DNA from: Actinospica robiniae DSM 44927
Lineage (GTDB): Bacteria > Actinomycetota > Actinomycetes > Streptomycetales > Catenulisporaceae
Direction: 5' to 3'
Assembly: GCF_000504285.1 (NCBI RefSeq)
Contig: NZ_KI632511.1
Coordinates: forward strand, 2,911,372-2,975,371
Length of the DNA stretch: 64,000 nt
In this document: positions 50,360-59,657 of the stretch, piece by piece
How positions within the stretch are numbered: the first letter of the stretch is position 1
How the letters are laid out: each line of letters starts with the position of its first letter
Notes under the pieces: model-generated
Told to the model about the DNA's origin: nothing
Database searches by the model: none
What the model saw: only the letters and a program-made list of their open reading frames with translations
Made by a program: the position numbers and the translations under genes

Positions 50360-52041
50360 TGCGCCATCGCCATTACCACCGGTGCGGGCACGAGTTCGAC
50401 GATCCGGCCAGCATGCTCCAGTAGCGCCGGCCGATGCGCGACCGCGATCACCGTGCGGCCCCGGGCCAAGCGGCGTACGGAATCGGCGATGGCGCGCTCG
50501 CTGTCAGGGTCCAGATGTGCGGTCGCCTCGTCGAGCAGTACCAGCGGTGCGTCACGCAGGAAGGCCCGAGCAATAGCGACACGTTGCCGTTGGCCCGCAG
50601 ACAGCGGCGCCCCACCGGCGCCGAGAACCGTGTCGGCACCGTGCGGCAGGGCTCTGATGAACTCCTCGGCGTTGGCCAGCCGCAAGGCTTCAGCGACCTG
50701 CGCGTCGTCGGCCTCCGGCCGCGCAAGCCGCACGTTCTCCGCGACGCTGCGCGCGGCGAACCACGGATTCTGCGGCACCCAGGCGATCTGCGCACGCCAG
50801 TCGTCGAGGTCCAGGTCTGCGAGGTCCACCACACCGTCGCGCCCTGCGATACGTACGTGTCCAGCACTCGGCGCGACGAATCCGAGCAGTACCGCGAGCA
50901 GCGTGGACTTCCCGCACCCACTCGGACCGACCACGCCCACGTATTCGCCAGGCCGAACCGTCAGATCGAGCGGGGGTAGCGCCGCGTTGGCACGGTCGTA
51001 GGACACTGCAACGCCCTCCAGCCGAAGCTCAGCAGCCGCGAAGTCCGGCGCGGCCACACAGGCAGCCGGCGCGCGAACGCCGCCGGGTGGATCGGTCTCG
51101 AGGACGGCGAACAGTTGCTCCGCCGCAGCGAGCCCTTCGCCGCTGGCGTGGAACTGCGCACCAAGCTGACGCAGCGGCCAGTACGCGTCGGGGGCCAGCA
51201 GCAGCACGAGCAGGCCGGTGGACAGATCCATCCGCCCGGCCAGCAAGCGCAGACCGATCGTCACCGCCACCAGCGCGACGCTGATGGCAGCCAGGAACTC
51301 GAGGATCGCAGAGGACAGAAACGCCAGACGCAGTGTGCCCATCGTGGCGCGGCGGTTGCCTTCGGCCACGCGCCGGATCGTGGCTGCCTGGGCCTGCGCG
51401 CGACGGAACACCACCAGCGTCGGAAGGCCCTGGACGACGTCGAGGAAGTGGCCGCCGAGCTGCGTCAGTGCCCTCCATTGCGCCCGGGCGCGGCGTTGCG
51501 ACGTCATCCCGACGAGAGCCGCGAAGAGCGGCACGAGTGGCAGCGTCGCCAAGACGAGGACGCCGGAGAGCGGATCACGGGCGAGCACGACGATCGTGAC
51601 GCTGATCGGCACGAGCAGTGCGGTGATGAGCGCGGGCAGGTACCGCGCGAAGTAGTCGTCGAGCGCGTCGGTGCCGCGCACGGCCAGAGTGGCGACGTCG
51701 CCGGCGGTCTGCGTGGCGAGCCACGATGGGCCCAGGCGCACGACGTGGGTGAGCAACGCCCGCCTCAGCTGCGACTTCACGCGCGCAGCCGACCCGTGTG
51801 CGGCGACCTGACCGGCCCACGCGAGCAGTGCGCGTCCCAGCACCACCAGCGCCAGCGTCAGCCCCGGGGCGCTCAATTCGGTCGCGTCCGCTTTGTGCAG
51901 GGCGCGCATGACCAGCGAGGTGATCGCAAAAGCCTGCGTCATCAGCAGCGCCCCATCGCAGAGCCCGATGAAAGCGGCGAGCATCAGATGGCCGCGCACC
52001 GCGGAGGCGTGGCGCAGCAGCCTCGGGTCGAGGGGTTTCAC
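50356..52041 (-). CDS. cydD: CydD: ABC exporter subunit for cytochrome bd assembly
   Basis: Half-transporter of 561 residues. GTG at 52041 overlaps the cydB stop (GTGA at 52038-52041), hence the choice over upstream in-frame codons. Transmembrane domain about residues 15-310 with the CydD-type TQTAGDVATLAVRGTDALDDYFARYLPAL. ATPase: Walker A GPSGCGKS, Q-loop AWVPQNPWFAARSVAENVRLA, signature LSAGQRQRVAIARA, Walker B LVLLDEATAHLD, His VAHR, all intact. Pairs with CydC. Confidence 0.92.
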   Translation of the reverse strand: MKPLDPRLLRHASAVRGHLMLAAFIGLCDGALLMTQAFAITSLVMRALHKADATELSAPGLTLALVVLGRALLAWAGQVAAHGSAARVKSQLRRALLTHVVRLGPSWLATQTAGDVATLAVRGTDALDDYFARYLPALITALLVPISVTIVVLARDPLSGVLVLATLPLVPLFAALVGMTSQRRARAQWRALTQLGGHFLDVVQGLPTLVVFRRAQAQAATIRRVAEGNRRATMGTLRLAFLSSAILEFLAAISVALVAVTIGLRLLAGRMDLSTGLLVLLLAPDAYWPLRQLGAQFHASGEGLAAAEQLFAVLETDPPGGVRAPAACVAAPDFAAAELRLEGVAVSYDRANAALPPLDLTVRPGEYVGVVGPSGCGKSTLLAVLLGFVAPSAGHVRIAGRDGVVDLADLDLDDWRAQIAWVPQNPWFAARSVAENVRLARPEADDAQVAEALRLANAEEFIRALPHGADTVLGAGGAPLSAGQRQRVAIARAFLRDAPLVLLDEATAHLDPDSERAIADSVRRLARGRTVIAVAHRPALLEHAGRIVELVPAPVVMAMAQ

Positions 52042-53084
52042 GAGGCCGGCAACGGCTCGGGGGGCTCGACCGGGCCGGTGTCGGGTCCGCTGCGGTACTG
52101 GTCGGCGGACACGCGGGCGCGGAAGACGTGGTAGGTCCACGCCTGGTAGAGGATGACGATCGGCAGGAAGACGGCGGCGATGATGGTCATCACCTGGAGC
52201 GAGTAAGTACCCGAAGCTCCGTTGTGCACGGTGATGTCGAAGGCCGGGTTCGTGCTGGAGACCATGAGGCGGGGATAGAGCTCTACGAACACTGACACCA
52301 CGGCCGACCCCATCGCGAGCGTGGTGGAGGCGAAGGCCCAGCCGTCGCGCCCGGCCGCGAGCATCCCGGCGGCGCCGACGACACCGAGCGCGGTGACCAG
52401 TTCCGGAATGTTGAGGAACACGCCCTCGCTGCCGACGCTGTGCGTCCAGGCCACCCAGGCGATCACCGCCAGCGTCGTCACCGGGCCGACGACGCGCGCG
52501 ATGCGCCGGGCGTTGGCCCGCAGCTCGTCAGTGGTCTTGAGCGCCAGGAACGTGGATCCGTGCAGCAGGCACAGCAGGACGATGGTGACCCCGGTGAACA
52601 CGCTGTAGCCGGAGAACAGGTCGCCGAACGAACCGGTGTACTCCTGGTTCGCGGCGATCGGCAGCCCGCCCAGCAGGTCGGCCAGCGCGATCCCGATCAG
52701 CAGCGGTACCAGCAGGCTGCCGACGGTGAGCAGCACGTCCCAGGCGGCACGCCAGCGCACGCTGTCCATCTTGCCGCGGAACTCGAACGAGACCCCGCGC
52801 ATGATCAGGCCCGCGAGCAGCAGCACCATAGCCGGATACAGGCCGGAGAACATGGTCGCGTACCAGGCCGGGAACGCGGCGAACATCCCGGCCGCGGCCA
52901 CGATCAGCCACACCTCATTGCCGTCCCAGAGCGGGCCGATGGTGTTGATCGAGGCGCGCCGGCCCGCCTCGTCCCGGGAGACGAAGGCATGCAGCATGCC
53001 GACGCCGAGGTCGAAGCCCTCGAGGACGAAGAAACCGGTCCACAGCACGGCGATGGCGATGAACCAGAACGTGGCGAACCCCAT
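52038..53084 (-). CDS. cydB: Cytochrome bd ubiquinol oxidase subunit II
   Basis: Membrane subunit of 348 residues. ATG at 53084 chosen (GAGG five bases upstream) over the GTG two codons before. FWFIAIAVLWTGFFVLEGFDLGVGML, NTIGPLWDGNEVWLIVAAAGMFAAFP and RGVSFEFRGK are the CydB signature. It is 54 bp downstream of cydA and overlaps cydD, so cydABDC is one transcript. Confidence 0.93.
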   Translation of the reverse strand: MGFATFWFIAIAVLWTGFFVLEGFDLGVGMLHAFVSRDEAGRRASINTIGPLWDGNEVWLIVAAAGMFAAFPAWYATMFSGLYPAMVLLLAGLIMRGVSFEFRGKMDSVRWRAAWDVLLTVGSLLVPLLIGIALADLLGGLPIAANQEYTGSFGDLFSGYSVFTGVTIVLLCLLHGSTFLALKTTDELRANARRIARVVGPVTTLAVIAWVAWTHSVGSEGVFLNIPELVTALGVVGAAGMLAAGRDGWAFASTTLAMGSAVVSVFVELYPRLMVSSTNPAFDITVHNGASGTYSLQVMTIIAAVFLPIVILYQAWTYHVFRARVSADQYRSGPDTGPVEPPEPLPAS

Positions 53085-53138
53085 GGGCACCTCGGCAAGG
53101 TCGGGAAGAGGTCGAGAGATCGGGACGGACGGGCGCGG

Positions 53139-54521
53139 CTAGTAGCTCACCGCGGGGATCGGATGATCCGAGTGGGCCCGGGCGGGAGCGAGCTGCTTGC
53201 GGGCGTACTTGGCCATCACGACGGCCGCGACGATGGCGAGCCCGGCGTAGAGCAGTAAGAACACGATGATGCTCGTGGCCACCTGCGCGGTGCTCACGGA
53301 CGGGGACAGGCCGTTGCTGGTGAGCATCAGGCCCTGCACGATCCACGGCTGGCGGCCGTTCTCGGTCAGCAGCCACCCGGCGGTGTTCATCAGGAACGGG
53401 AGTACCGCCGCCCACACGGCCACGCGCTGGAACAGTTTGGCGTGCCCCAGTTTTCGGCGGTACAGCAGCCAGATCCCCCAGACCCCGATGGCGAGCACGA
53501 CAGTGGCCAGATACGCCATGACCCGCATCGACCAGTACTGGATGAAGATGTTCGGCACGTAGTAGCCGGGACCGAACTGCTGGTTGTACTGGGCGTTGAC
53601 CGGGTTGAGGCCGAGGACCTTGCCGTTCCAGTGGTTGGTGGCGAGCAGCGAGAGCAGGTGCGGGATGGCGATGATCTTCGTCGGGGTCTGATCCTTGTTC
53701 CCGCCGCCGATCTGGAACATCGAGAACGAGCAGGGCTGGCATGTCGTCCACTGCGCCTCCGCGCCGGCGATCTTCATCGGCTGGTACTTGCCCTCGGTCA
53801 CCCCCAGCTCGCTGCCCACCAGCATGGCCAGCAGCAGCGACGGCACGAGCACCAGCAGCGCCAGGGACGCCGAGATCCGGAACACCTCCGGCTCCTGCCC
53901 CTTGCGCAGCTGCCAGGCGGACACGGCCAGCATCACCACGCTGCCGGTCACCACTCCGGCGAGCAGCACGTGCAGATATCCACGCAGGAACACCGGATTG
54001 GTGAACAGCGCCCAGAAGTCGTTCAGCTGCGGCTGCCCGGCCGCATTGGTCTGATAGCCCACCGGGTGCTGCATCCACGAGTTCGCCGACATGATGAAAG
54101 CCGCCGACAGCGCGCCGCCGATCACCACGGCGTAGACGGTGGCCAGGTGGAGTCGCGGGGAAAGCTTGTCCCACCCGAAGAGCCACAGCCCGAGGAAGGT
54201 CGACTCGAGGAAGAACGCCGCCAGCCCTTCGAGCGCGAGCGGCCCTCCGAAGACGTTGCCCACCGTGCGCGAGTAGTGCGACCAGTCCATCCCGAACTGG
54301 AACTCCTGTACCAGCCCCGTCACCACGCCCACCGCGATGCTGATCACCATGAGCGTCCCGAAGAACCGGGTCAGCCGCAGGTACTCCTCGCGCTTGGTCC
54401 GGTACCACGCGGTCTGCAGCACCGCGGTCAGCCCGGACACGCCGATGGTGACCGGCACGAAAAGGAAGTGGTAGATCGAGGTCATGGCGAACTGGAGCCG
54501 GGCGAGATCGAGCTGACTCAT
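53139..54521 (-). CDS. cydA: Cytochrome bd ubiquinol oxidase subunit I
   Basis: Heme-carrying subunit of 460 residues of the high-affinity quinol oxidase. ATG at 54521. DLARLQFAMTSIYHFLFVPVTIG holds the His18 ligand of heme b595; FQFGMDWSHYSRTVGNVFGGPLALEGLAAFFLE carries the heme-ligating acidic residues; GRQPW is at about residue 388. The Q-loop between helices 6 and 7 is of the short type usual in actinobacteria and contains TTCQPCSFSMF, a CxxC pair absent from the other subunit I in this window. Confidence 0.94.
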   Translation of the reverse strand: MSQLDLARLQFAMTSIYHFLFVPVTIGVSGLTAVLQTAWYRTKREEYLRLTRFFGTLMVISIAVGVVTGLVQEFQFGMDWSHYSRTVGNVFGGPLALEGLAAFFLESTFLGLWLFGWDKLSPRLHLATVYAVVIGGALSAAFIMSANSWMQHPVGYQTNAAGQPQLNDFWALFTNPVFLRGYLHVLLAGVVTGSVVMLAVSAWQLRKGQEPEVFRISASLALLVLVPSLLLAMLVGSELGVTEGKYQPMKIAGAEAQWTTCQPCSFSMFQIGGGNKDQTPTKIIAIPHLLSLLATNHWNGKVLGLNPVNAQYNQQFGPGYYVPNIFIQYWSMRVMAYLATVVLAIGVWGIWLLYRRKLGHAKLFQRVAVWAAVLPFLMNTAGWLLTENGRQPWIVQGLMLTSNGLSPSVSTAQVATSIIVFLLLYAGLAIVAAVVMAKYARKQLAPARAHSDHPIPAVSY

Positions 54522-54668
54522 GCGGCAAGCTCCGATCCGTGACGGCGGTCCACGACGCAGATAGCGCGTCACGCATATCCACCCAGAAACACCCGGCCCG
54601 TTCCAGTAGGCACGCCGACGCGGCCTAGCCCGGACAGCCCCATTCACTCACCTGTCCGGATGACCCCG

Positions 54669-54691
54669 GCCACCCGCTTCGGCCGGGTGGC
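54669..54691. terminator. Short hairpin in the cydA-GH15 divergent region
   Basis: GCCACCCG pairs with CGGGTGGC around a 7-nt loop, 51 bp upstream of the GH15 start. It could be a leader hairpin of the GH15 mRNA; function unknown. The rest of the 220-bp gap shows no gene. Confidence 0.35.
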
Positions 54692-54741
54692 GGAACGCGG
54701 CGGCGAGCATCGACCTAGTCCGCACGAGCCAGGGAGTCGCC

Positions 54742-56568
54742 ATGAGCCGCTATCCACTGATCGCCGACCACGGCATGGTGGGCGACCTGCAGACCGCGGC
54801 CCTCGTCTCCTCGGGCGGGGTGGTGGACTGGTTCGCAGCACCGCGCTTCGACTCGCCGAGCGTGTTCGCGTCCTTGCTCGACCACGACCGCGGCGGCCAT
54901 TTCACGCTCGCGCCGGCCCATCGCGACGTCATGGCGCAGCAGCTGTACTACCCCGACTCCGCGGTGCTGATCACCCGCTTCATGTCGCCGGAGGGGGTGT
55001 GCGAGGTCATCGACTGGATGACTCCGATCACCGATCCGACGCCCACCGACCGGCACACCCTCTACCGCGGGATCCGGGTGATGCGCGGCTCCGTCACCCT
55101 CAGGATGGCCTGCCGGCCCCGGTTCGACTACGCGCGAGCGGACCACGAGCTGCAGGTCGACGGGGACAACGCCGTCTTTCGCTCGCCCGGCGCCACCGCG
55201 TACCTGCAGTCCCGCAACATCCCGATCAGCCAGGACGGCCGGGACGTGGTCGGCGAGGTGGTCCTGCACGCGGGCGACATCGCCGGGGTCGCCTTCACCG
55301 TCTGCGACCCAGACGGCGCCGCACCGAAACCGCGGACGGTCCAGGACATCCTGGGCGACGCGTGGAGCACCATCGACTTCTGGCAGCGGTGGGTGCGCGC
55401 CTCGACCTACCGGGGCCGGTGGTCCGGCGCGGTGAACCGCTCCGCGATCACCATTAAGCTCCTGACATACCACCCGAGCGGCGCGCCGGTGGCCGCGGCC
55501 ACCATGGGCCTGCCGGAGCAGATCGGCGGCGAGCGCAACTGGGACTACCGCTACACCTGGGTGCGCGACGCGTCCCTGTCCGTCCGGGCGCTGCTCGACC
55601 TCGGCTTCGTCGAGGAGGCGGAGAAGTTCGTGCACTGGCTCAGCGCCCGGCTGCACGAGCGCGAAGGCAAGACGGGCGAGCCGTTGCAGATCATGTACCG
55701 GGTGGACGGCGACCCGACTCTGACCGAGGAGACCCTCGACCACCTCGAGGGCTATCGGGGCTCGGCCCCGGTGCGGATCGGCAACGGCGCCGCCGACCAG
55801 CTCCAGCTGGACATCTACGGGGAGGCGCTCTACGCCCTGTCCGAGGGCCGGGAGGTGCATCGCAGTACCGGATATGCGGGCTGGAAGGCGCTCTCGCGGA
55901 TGCTGGACTGGCTTGCCGACAATTGGGACCGGCCCGACGAGGGCGTCTGGGAGACCCGCGGGGGCCGCAAGGACTTCACCTTCAGCCGGGTGATGTGCTG
56001 GGTCGCCTTCGACTGCGGGATCGACCTGGCCACCGACTGGAGCCGGCCGGCCGACCTGGCGAAGTGGTCCCGGGCCCGGGACGCGATCCTCGACCAGATC
56101 ATGACGAAGGGCTGGAACGAGCAGGAGCAGGCGCTGGTCCAGCACTACGGGGACGACGCCGTGCTGGACGCGTCGCTGCTGGTCATCCCGCGGATGTGCC
56201 TGCTCGCGCCGCGCGACCCGGCCTGGCTCTCCACACTGGAGGCGATGGACCGCACGCTGGTCTCGGACAGCCTCGTCTACCGCTACGACCCGGCCGCCTC
56301 GCCGGACGGGCTGCGCGGCTCGGAGGGCACCTTCAGCCTGTGCAGCTTCCTGTACGTCGACGCCCTCACCCGGGCCGGCCGACTGCGCGAGGCGCGCTAC
56401 GCGTTCGAGAAGATGCTGACGTACTCCAACCACGTCGGTCTGTTCGCCGAGGAGATCGGCCCGACCGGGGAGCAGCTCGGCAACTTCCCGCAGGCGTTCA
56501 CTCATCTGGCCCTGATCATGTCCGCCACGGCACTCGACCGGGCGCTGAACGAGGCGCGCGAAGCCTAA
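54742..56568 (+). CDS. GH15 family glucoamylase/trehalase-like protein
   Basis: Cytoplasmic enzyme of 608 residues, ATG after AGGGAG. The N-terminal beta-sandwich (YPLIADHGMVGDLQTAALVSSGGVVDWFAAPRFDSPSVFASLL, in two strands) is typical of the actinobacterial GH15 group that includes trehalases. The (alpha/alpha)6 barrel carries NWDYRYTWVRDASLSVRALLDLGF and, late, SEGTFSLCSFLYVDALTRAG with the catalytic Glu. Hydrolyses trehalose or alpha-glucans; the two cannot be told apart by reading. Followed 24 bp later by a TetR gene. Confidence 0.88.
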   Translation: MSRYPLIADHGMVGDLQTAALVSSGGVVDWFAAPRFDSPSVFASLLDHDRGGHFTLAPAHRDVMAQQLYYPDSAVLITRFMSPEGVCEVIDWMTPITDPTPTDRHTLYRGIRVMRGSVTLRMACRPRFDYARADHELQVDGDNAVFRSPGATAYLQSRNIPISQDGRDVVGEVVLHAGDIAGVAFTVCDPDGAAPKPRTVQDILGDAWSTIDFWQRWVRASTYRGRWSGAVNRSAITIKLLTYHPSGAPVAAATMGLPEQIGGERNWDYRYTWVRDASLSVRALLDLGFVEEAEKFVHWLSARLHEREGKTGEPLQIMYRVDGDPTLTEETLDHLEGYRGSAPVRIGNGAADQLQLDIYGEALYALSEGREVHRSTGYAGWKALSRMLDWLADNWDRPDEGVWETRGGRKDFTFSRVMCWVAFDCGIDLATDWSRPADLAKWSRARDAILDQIMTKGWNEQEQALVQHYGDDAVLDASLLVIPRMCLLAPRDPAWLSTLEAMDRTLVSDSLVYRYDPAASPDGLRGSEGTFSLCSFLYVDALTRAGRLREARYAFEKMLTYSNHVGLFAEEIGPTGEQLGNFPQAFTHLALIMSATALDRALNEAREA

Positions 56569-56592
56569 GGCGCCCGCGTTAGGCTCCTCGCC

Positions 56593-57189
56593 ATGACTGC
56601 TGCACAGGGCCGACCGGGTGAACGGGGGCCGGGCCGCCCGCGCGACGAACGGGTGACGGCAGCGGTGTTGAACGCGGTGATCGAGCTGGTGGCCGAGGAG
56701 GGGCTGCAGGCGCTGACCATGGACGCGGTGGCGGCGCGGGCCGAGGTGAGCAAGCCGGCCATCTACCGGCGCTGGCCGACCAAGCAGGACCTGGTCATCG
56801 CCGCGGCCGACTCCCGGATCGGCGTGCTCTCGGTGCCGGACCTGGGCGGTTTCCGGGCCGAACTGCACGCGATCCTGACCGCGCGGCTCGCCGCCTACCG
56901 CACACCCGGCACCGACCGGCTCGTCGCCGGGATGATCGCGGCGGCCGCCGAGGGCGGGCCGGTGCGAGCCGCGTACGGCGCCTACACCGAGCGGATCATG
57001 AGCGAGACCCGCGCCGTGCTTGAGCGCGGCATCGCCCGCGGCGACGTGCGCCCGGACGTCGAGATCCGTTCGGCGGCCACGCTGGTGGCCGCGCCGCTGA
57101 TCTTCCGGATGATCGGCGAGCTCGCCCAGCCCGACGAGAAGCTGGTCGAGGACCTGGTGGAACTGGTAGCCCGCGCCGTCGCGATCTGA
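56593..57189 (+). CDS. TetR-family regulator
   Basis: Repressor of 198 residues. Helix-turn-helix at about residues 18-65: RVTAAVLNAVIELVAEEGLQ, ALTMDAVAARAEVSKPAIYRRWPTKQDLVIAA. The C-terminal ligand domain contains RLAAYRTPGTDRLVAGMIAAAAEGG and PLIFRMIGELAQPDEKLVEDLVEL, as in the TetR_C_16-type group. It is placed just upstream of the TauD-MFS-ALDH genes in the same direction and may control them. Confidence 0.88.
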   Translation: MTAAQGRPGERGPGRPRDERVTAAVLNAVIELVAEEGLQALTMDAVAARAEVSKPAIYRRWPTKQDLVIAAADSRIGVLSVPDLGGFRAELHAILTARLAAYRTPGTDRLVAGMIAAAAEGGPVRAAYGAYTERIMSETRAVLERGIARGDVRPDVEIRSAATLVAAPLIFRMIGELAQPDEKLVEDLVELVARAVAI

Positions 57190-57284
57190 CGGGGCGTCGA
57201 AAACTTCTTCGCACGGACCCTTGCCGCGCCGTCGCCGAATATCGATACTTCCGGTAACGAAACCTGCGACGACGGAGGACTCGC

Positions 57285-58211
57285 GTGACCGGCACCGCGC
57301 CCGCGCTCAAGCGCCCCACGATCGACAAGACGCTCTTCCACTTCGGCCGCCGGCAGGTCGACCGGACCGCTCCGGACACTCCGCCGGCCGTCTACCGGCT
57401 GCTCGAGCTCACGCCGCTCACCCCGCACATCGGCGCCCGGGTCGCCGGGGTGGACCTGGCCGGCCCGCTCGGCCCGGACCTCGCCGCCGAACTGCGCGCG
57501 GCGCTGCTGGAGTGGAAGGTGCTCTTCCTCCGCGACCAGCACGGCCTGGACCACGACGCCCACCGCGCCCTGGCCGCGGTGTGGGGCGAGCCCGAGCCGA
57601 ACCCGTTCTTCCCCAAGGGCGCCAGCGTCGGGGTCTCCCGCCTGGCCAAGGACGGCATGGCGATCGGGATGGAGAACATCTGGCACAGCGACCACTCGTT
57701 CATGGCCGCGCCCGCGCTGGGCTCGATCCTGCGCGCCATCGAGGTGCCCGACGCGGGCGGCGACACGATCTGGGCGGACATGCACGCCGCCTACGAGAAC
57801 CTCTCGCCCGATCTGAAGGCGCGGATCGAGGGCCTGACCGCGGTGCACGACTGGGTCCCCACCTGGGGCATCCCGATGTCGGACGAGCAGGTCCTGGCGC
57901 TGCAGGCGAGCCTGCCGCCGGTCGAGCACCCGGTGGTCGTACGCCACCCGCGCACCGGTCGCAAGCTGCTCTACGTCAACGAGCCCTTCACCACCCGCAT
58001 CGTGGGCCTGCCCGAGGACGAGAGCCGCGCGCTGCTGGACGAGCTCGCCCTGCAAGCGCGCATCCCCGAGTACCAGGTGCGCTTCCGCTGGCAGCCGGAT
58101 TCGGTCGCGATCTGGGACAACATCGCCACCCAGCACTACGCGGTCAACGACTACTACCCGGCGCGGCGCGTGATGGAGCGCATCGCGATCGCCGGCGTCC
58201 CGCTCGCCTGA
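57285..58211 (+). CDS. TauD/TfdA-family Fe(II)/2-oxoglutarate dioxygenase
   Basis: Cytoplasmic oxygenase of 308 residues, GTG start with GGAGGA upstream. Fe ligands: HSD in NIWHSDHSFMAAP and the distal His in NIATQHYAVNDY; the 2-oxoglutarate Arg is in RRVMERIAIAG. FLRDQHGLDHDAHRALAAVWGEPEPNPF is the family N-terminal core. Taurine, alkylsulfates, phenoxyacetates and other organic acids are known substrates; here it precedes an MFS importer and an aldehyde dehydrogenase, fitting oxidative release of an aldehyde. Confidence 0.9.
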   Translation: MTGTAPALKRPTIDKTLFHFGRRQVDRTAPDTPPAVYRLLELTPLTPHIGARVAGVDLAGPLGPDLAAELRAALLEWKVLFLRDQHGLDHDAHRALAAVWGEPEPNPFFPKGASVGVSRLAKDGMAIGMENIWHSDHSFMAAPALGSILRAIEVPDAGGDTIWADMHAAYENLSPDLKARIEGLTAVHDWVPTWGIPMSDEQVLALQASLPPVEHPVVVRHPRTGRKLLYVNEPFTTRIVGLPEDESRALLDELALQARIPEYQVRFRWQPDSVAIWDNIATQHYAVNDYYPARRVMERIAIAGVPLA

Positions 58212-58323
58212 GCAGCGTCGCCTGCGCTGGAACGACAGCGTTGACCCGACCGCGGTGAATCGGCCGCCCAGCACTGCCCGTCCGTACCGCCCGTCCCCTC
58301 CCGCAGTCTCCGACGGAGCCCTT

Positions 58324-59622
58324 GTGATCGACGACGATGTCGCACCCGTCACCCCTGCCACCCGCTCCGCCGCCTCCGGAGCGGGCCGGGCCTGGGGAGT
58401 GACCGCCCTGCTCATGGCCTTCATGGTGGTCAACTTCGCGGACAAGTCCGTGCTCGGACTCGCGGCGGACCCGATCCGCCGCGACCTCGGGCTCTCGGCG
58501 ACCGCGTTCGGCCTGGCGAACAGCGCCTTCTTCCTGCTGTTCTCGCTCAGCGGCGCGGCCGTGGGCCTGCTGGCCGACCGGATCCGGCCGCGGTGGCTGC
58601 TGCTGGCGATGGCCGTGGTGTGGTCCGCGGCCCAGGTGCCGATGGCGCTGGGCGCCGGCTTCGGTGCGCTGGTCGGCTCGCGGATCGTGCTGGGCGCGGC
58701 GGAGGGTCCGGCCTATCCCGTGGCCCAGCACACCGTCTTCACCTGGTTCACCGACCGGCGCCGCAATCTCCCGGGCGCGCTGATCACCATCGGCACCGCG
58801 CTCGGCGTCGTGATCGCCGCGCCGACGCTGACCTGGATGATCGACCGGCACGGCTGGCGTTCCGCCTTCGCCGTGGTCGCCGTCGCAGGGCTCGTATGGG
58901 CAGTGCTCTGGTTCTGCTTCGGCCGCGAGGGGACGGTGGCACAGGATCCTGCCACTGAGTACGCGCTCGCCCCCTCGGCCGATCTGGGACAGCCCTCCTA
59001 CCGGCGGATTCTGCGCAGCGGCACGTGGATCGGCGCCACCGCCGCGTACTTCGCCGCGTACTGGGCGGTCGCGCTGACGCTGGTGTGGATGCCCTCTTAC
59101 CTGCACGACGGCCTGGGCTATCCGACCGACACCGCCGCCGAGATCGTCGCCGCGGTCTGGGCGATCACCGGCGTCGTGATGCTCGCGCAGGCGGGCTTGA
59201 CCAGCCGGCTGACCGCCCGCGGCGTGCCGAGCCGGTGGGCCCGGGCCGGAGTCGGCGGCTGCGCGCTGGTGCTGGGCGCGTTCGGCTGCGTCGCTTTGGC
59301 GGCGGCTCACCGCGGCCCGGCCGTGATTCTGTTGCTGGTGGTCGGTTTCGGGCTCGCCGGCGTCATGGTGAGCATCTCCTTCACCACCGTGGCCGAGCTG
59401 GTGCCGGCCGGGCGGCGCGGCGGCGCGCTCGGACTGCTGAGCGCGGTCGGCACCGCCGCGGGCCTGATCGCGCCGACCGTGACCGGGCGGCTCGTCGATC
59501 TCCAGGGTCCGGCCGGGTACCGGCACGCGGTGCTGCTCTGCGCCGCTGTGCTCCTGATCGGTGGCATCGCGGCACTCACCCTTGTCGATCCCGCCCGCGA
59601 CGCCCGCCGCCTCGCCGGCTGA
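58324..59622 (+). CDS. MFS transporter (anion:cation symporter-like)
   Basis: Transporter of about 432 residues from a GTG at 58324 with CGGAG upstream; an earlier GTG (58255) lacks a ribosome binding site. Twelve helices; ADRIRPRWLLLAMAVVWSAAQVPMALGAGF and VLGAAEGPAYPVAQHTVFTWFTDRRRNLPGALIT (ACS-family-like segment) occur in the first half. TVAELVPAGRRGGALGLLSAVGTAAGLIAPTVTG is in the second. Probably imports the organic acid used by the neighbouring oxygenase. Confidence 0.85.
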   Translation: MIDDDVAPVTPATRSAASGAGRAWGVTALLMAFMVVNFADKSVLGLAADPIRRDLGLSATAFGLANSAFFLLFSLSGAAVGLLADRIRPRWLLLAMAVVWSAAQVPMALGAGFGALVGSRIVLGAAEGPAYPVAQHTVFTWFTDRRRNLPGALITIGTALGVVIAAPTLTWMIDRHGWRSAFAVVAVAGLVWAVLWFCFGREGTVAQDPATEYALAPSADLGQPSYRRILRSGTWIGATAAYFAAYWAVALTLVWMPSYLHDGLGYPTDTAAEIVAAVWAITGVVMLAQAGLTSRLTARGVPSRWARAGVGGCALVLGAFGCVALAAAHRGPAVILLLVVGFGLAGVMVSISFTTVAELVPAGRRGGALGLLSAVGTAAGLIAPTVTGRLVDLQGPAGYRHAVLLCAAVLLIGGIAALTLVDPARDARRLAG

Positions 59623-59657
59623 CCTTCCGCTCCGCTCCCGCACTGTTAAGGACCTTC

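Noticed and set aside
54522-54741. A Rex-type redox operator (TTGTGA-n-TCACAA) upstream of cydA
   Set aside because: The region was read for this motif on both strands and no acceptable match was found; a similar look before the CioAB pair also found none.
59025-59657. 211-codon extension before the aldehyde dehydrogenase
   Set aside because: It is an out-of-frame reading of the MFS gene; the ATG at 59658 has AAGGA and starts sensible protein sequence.
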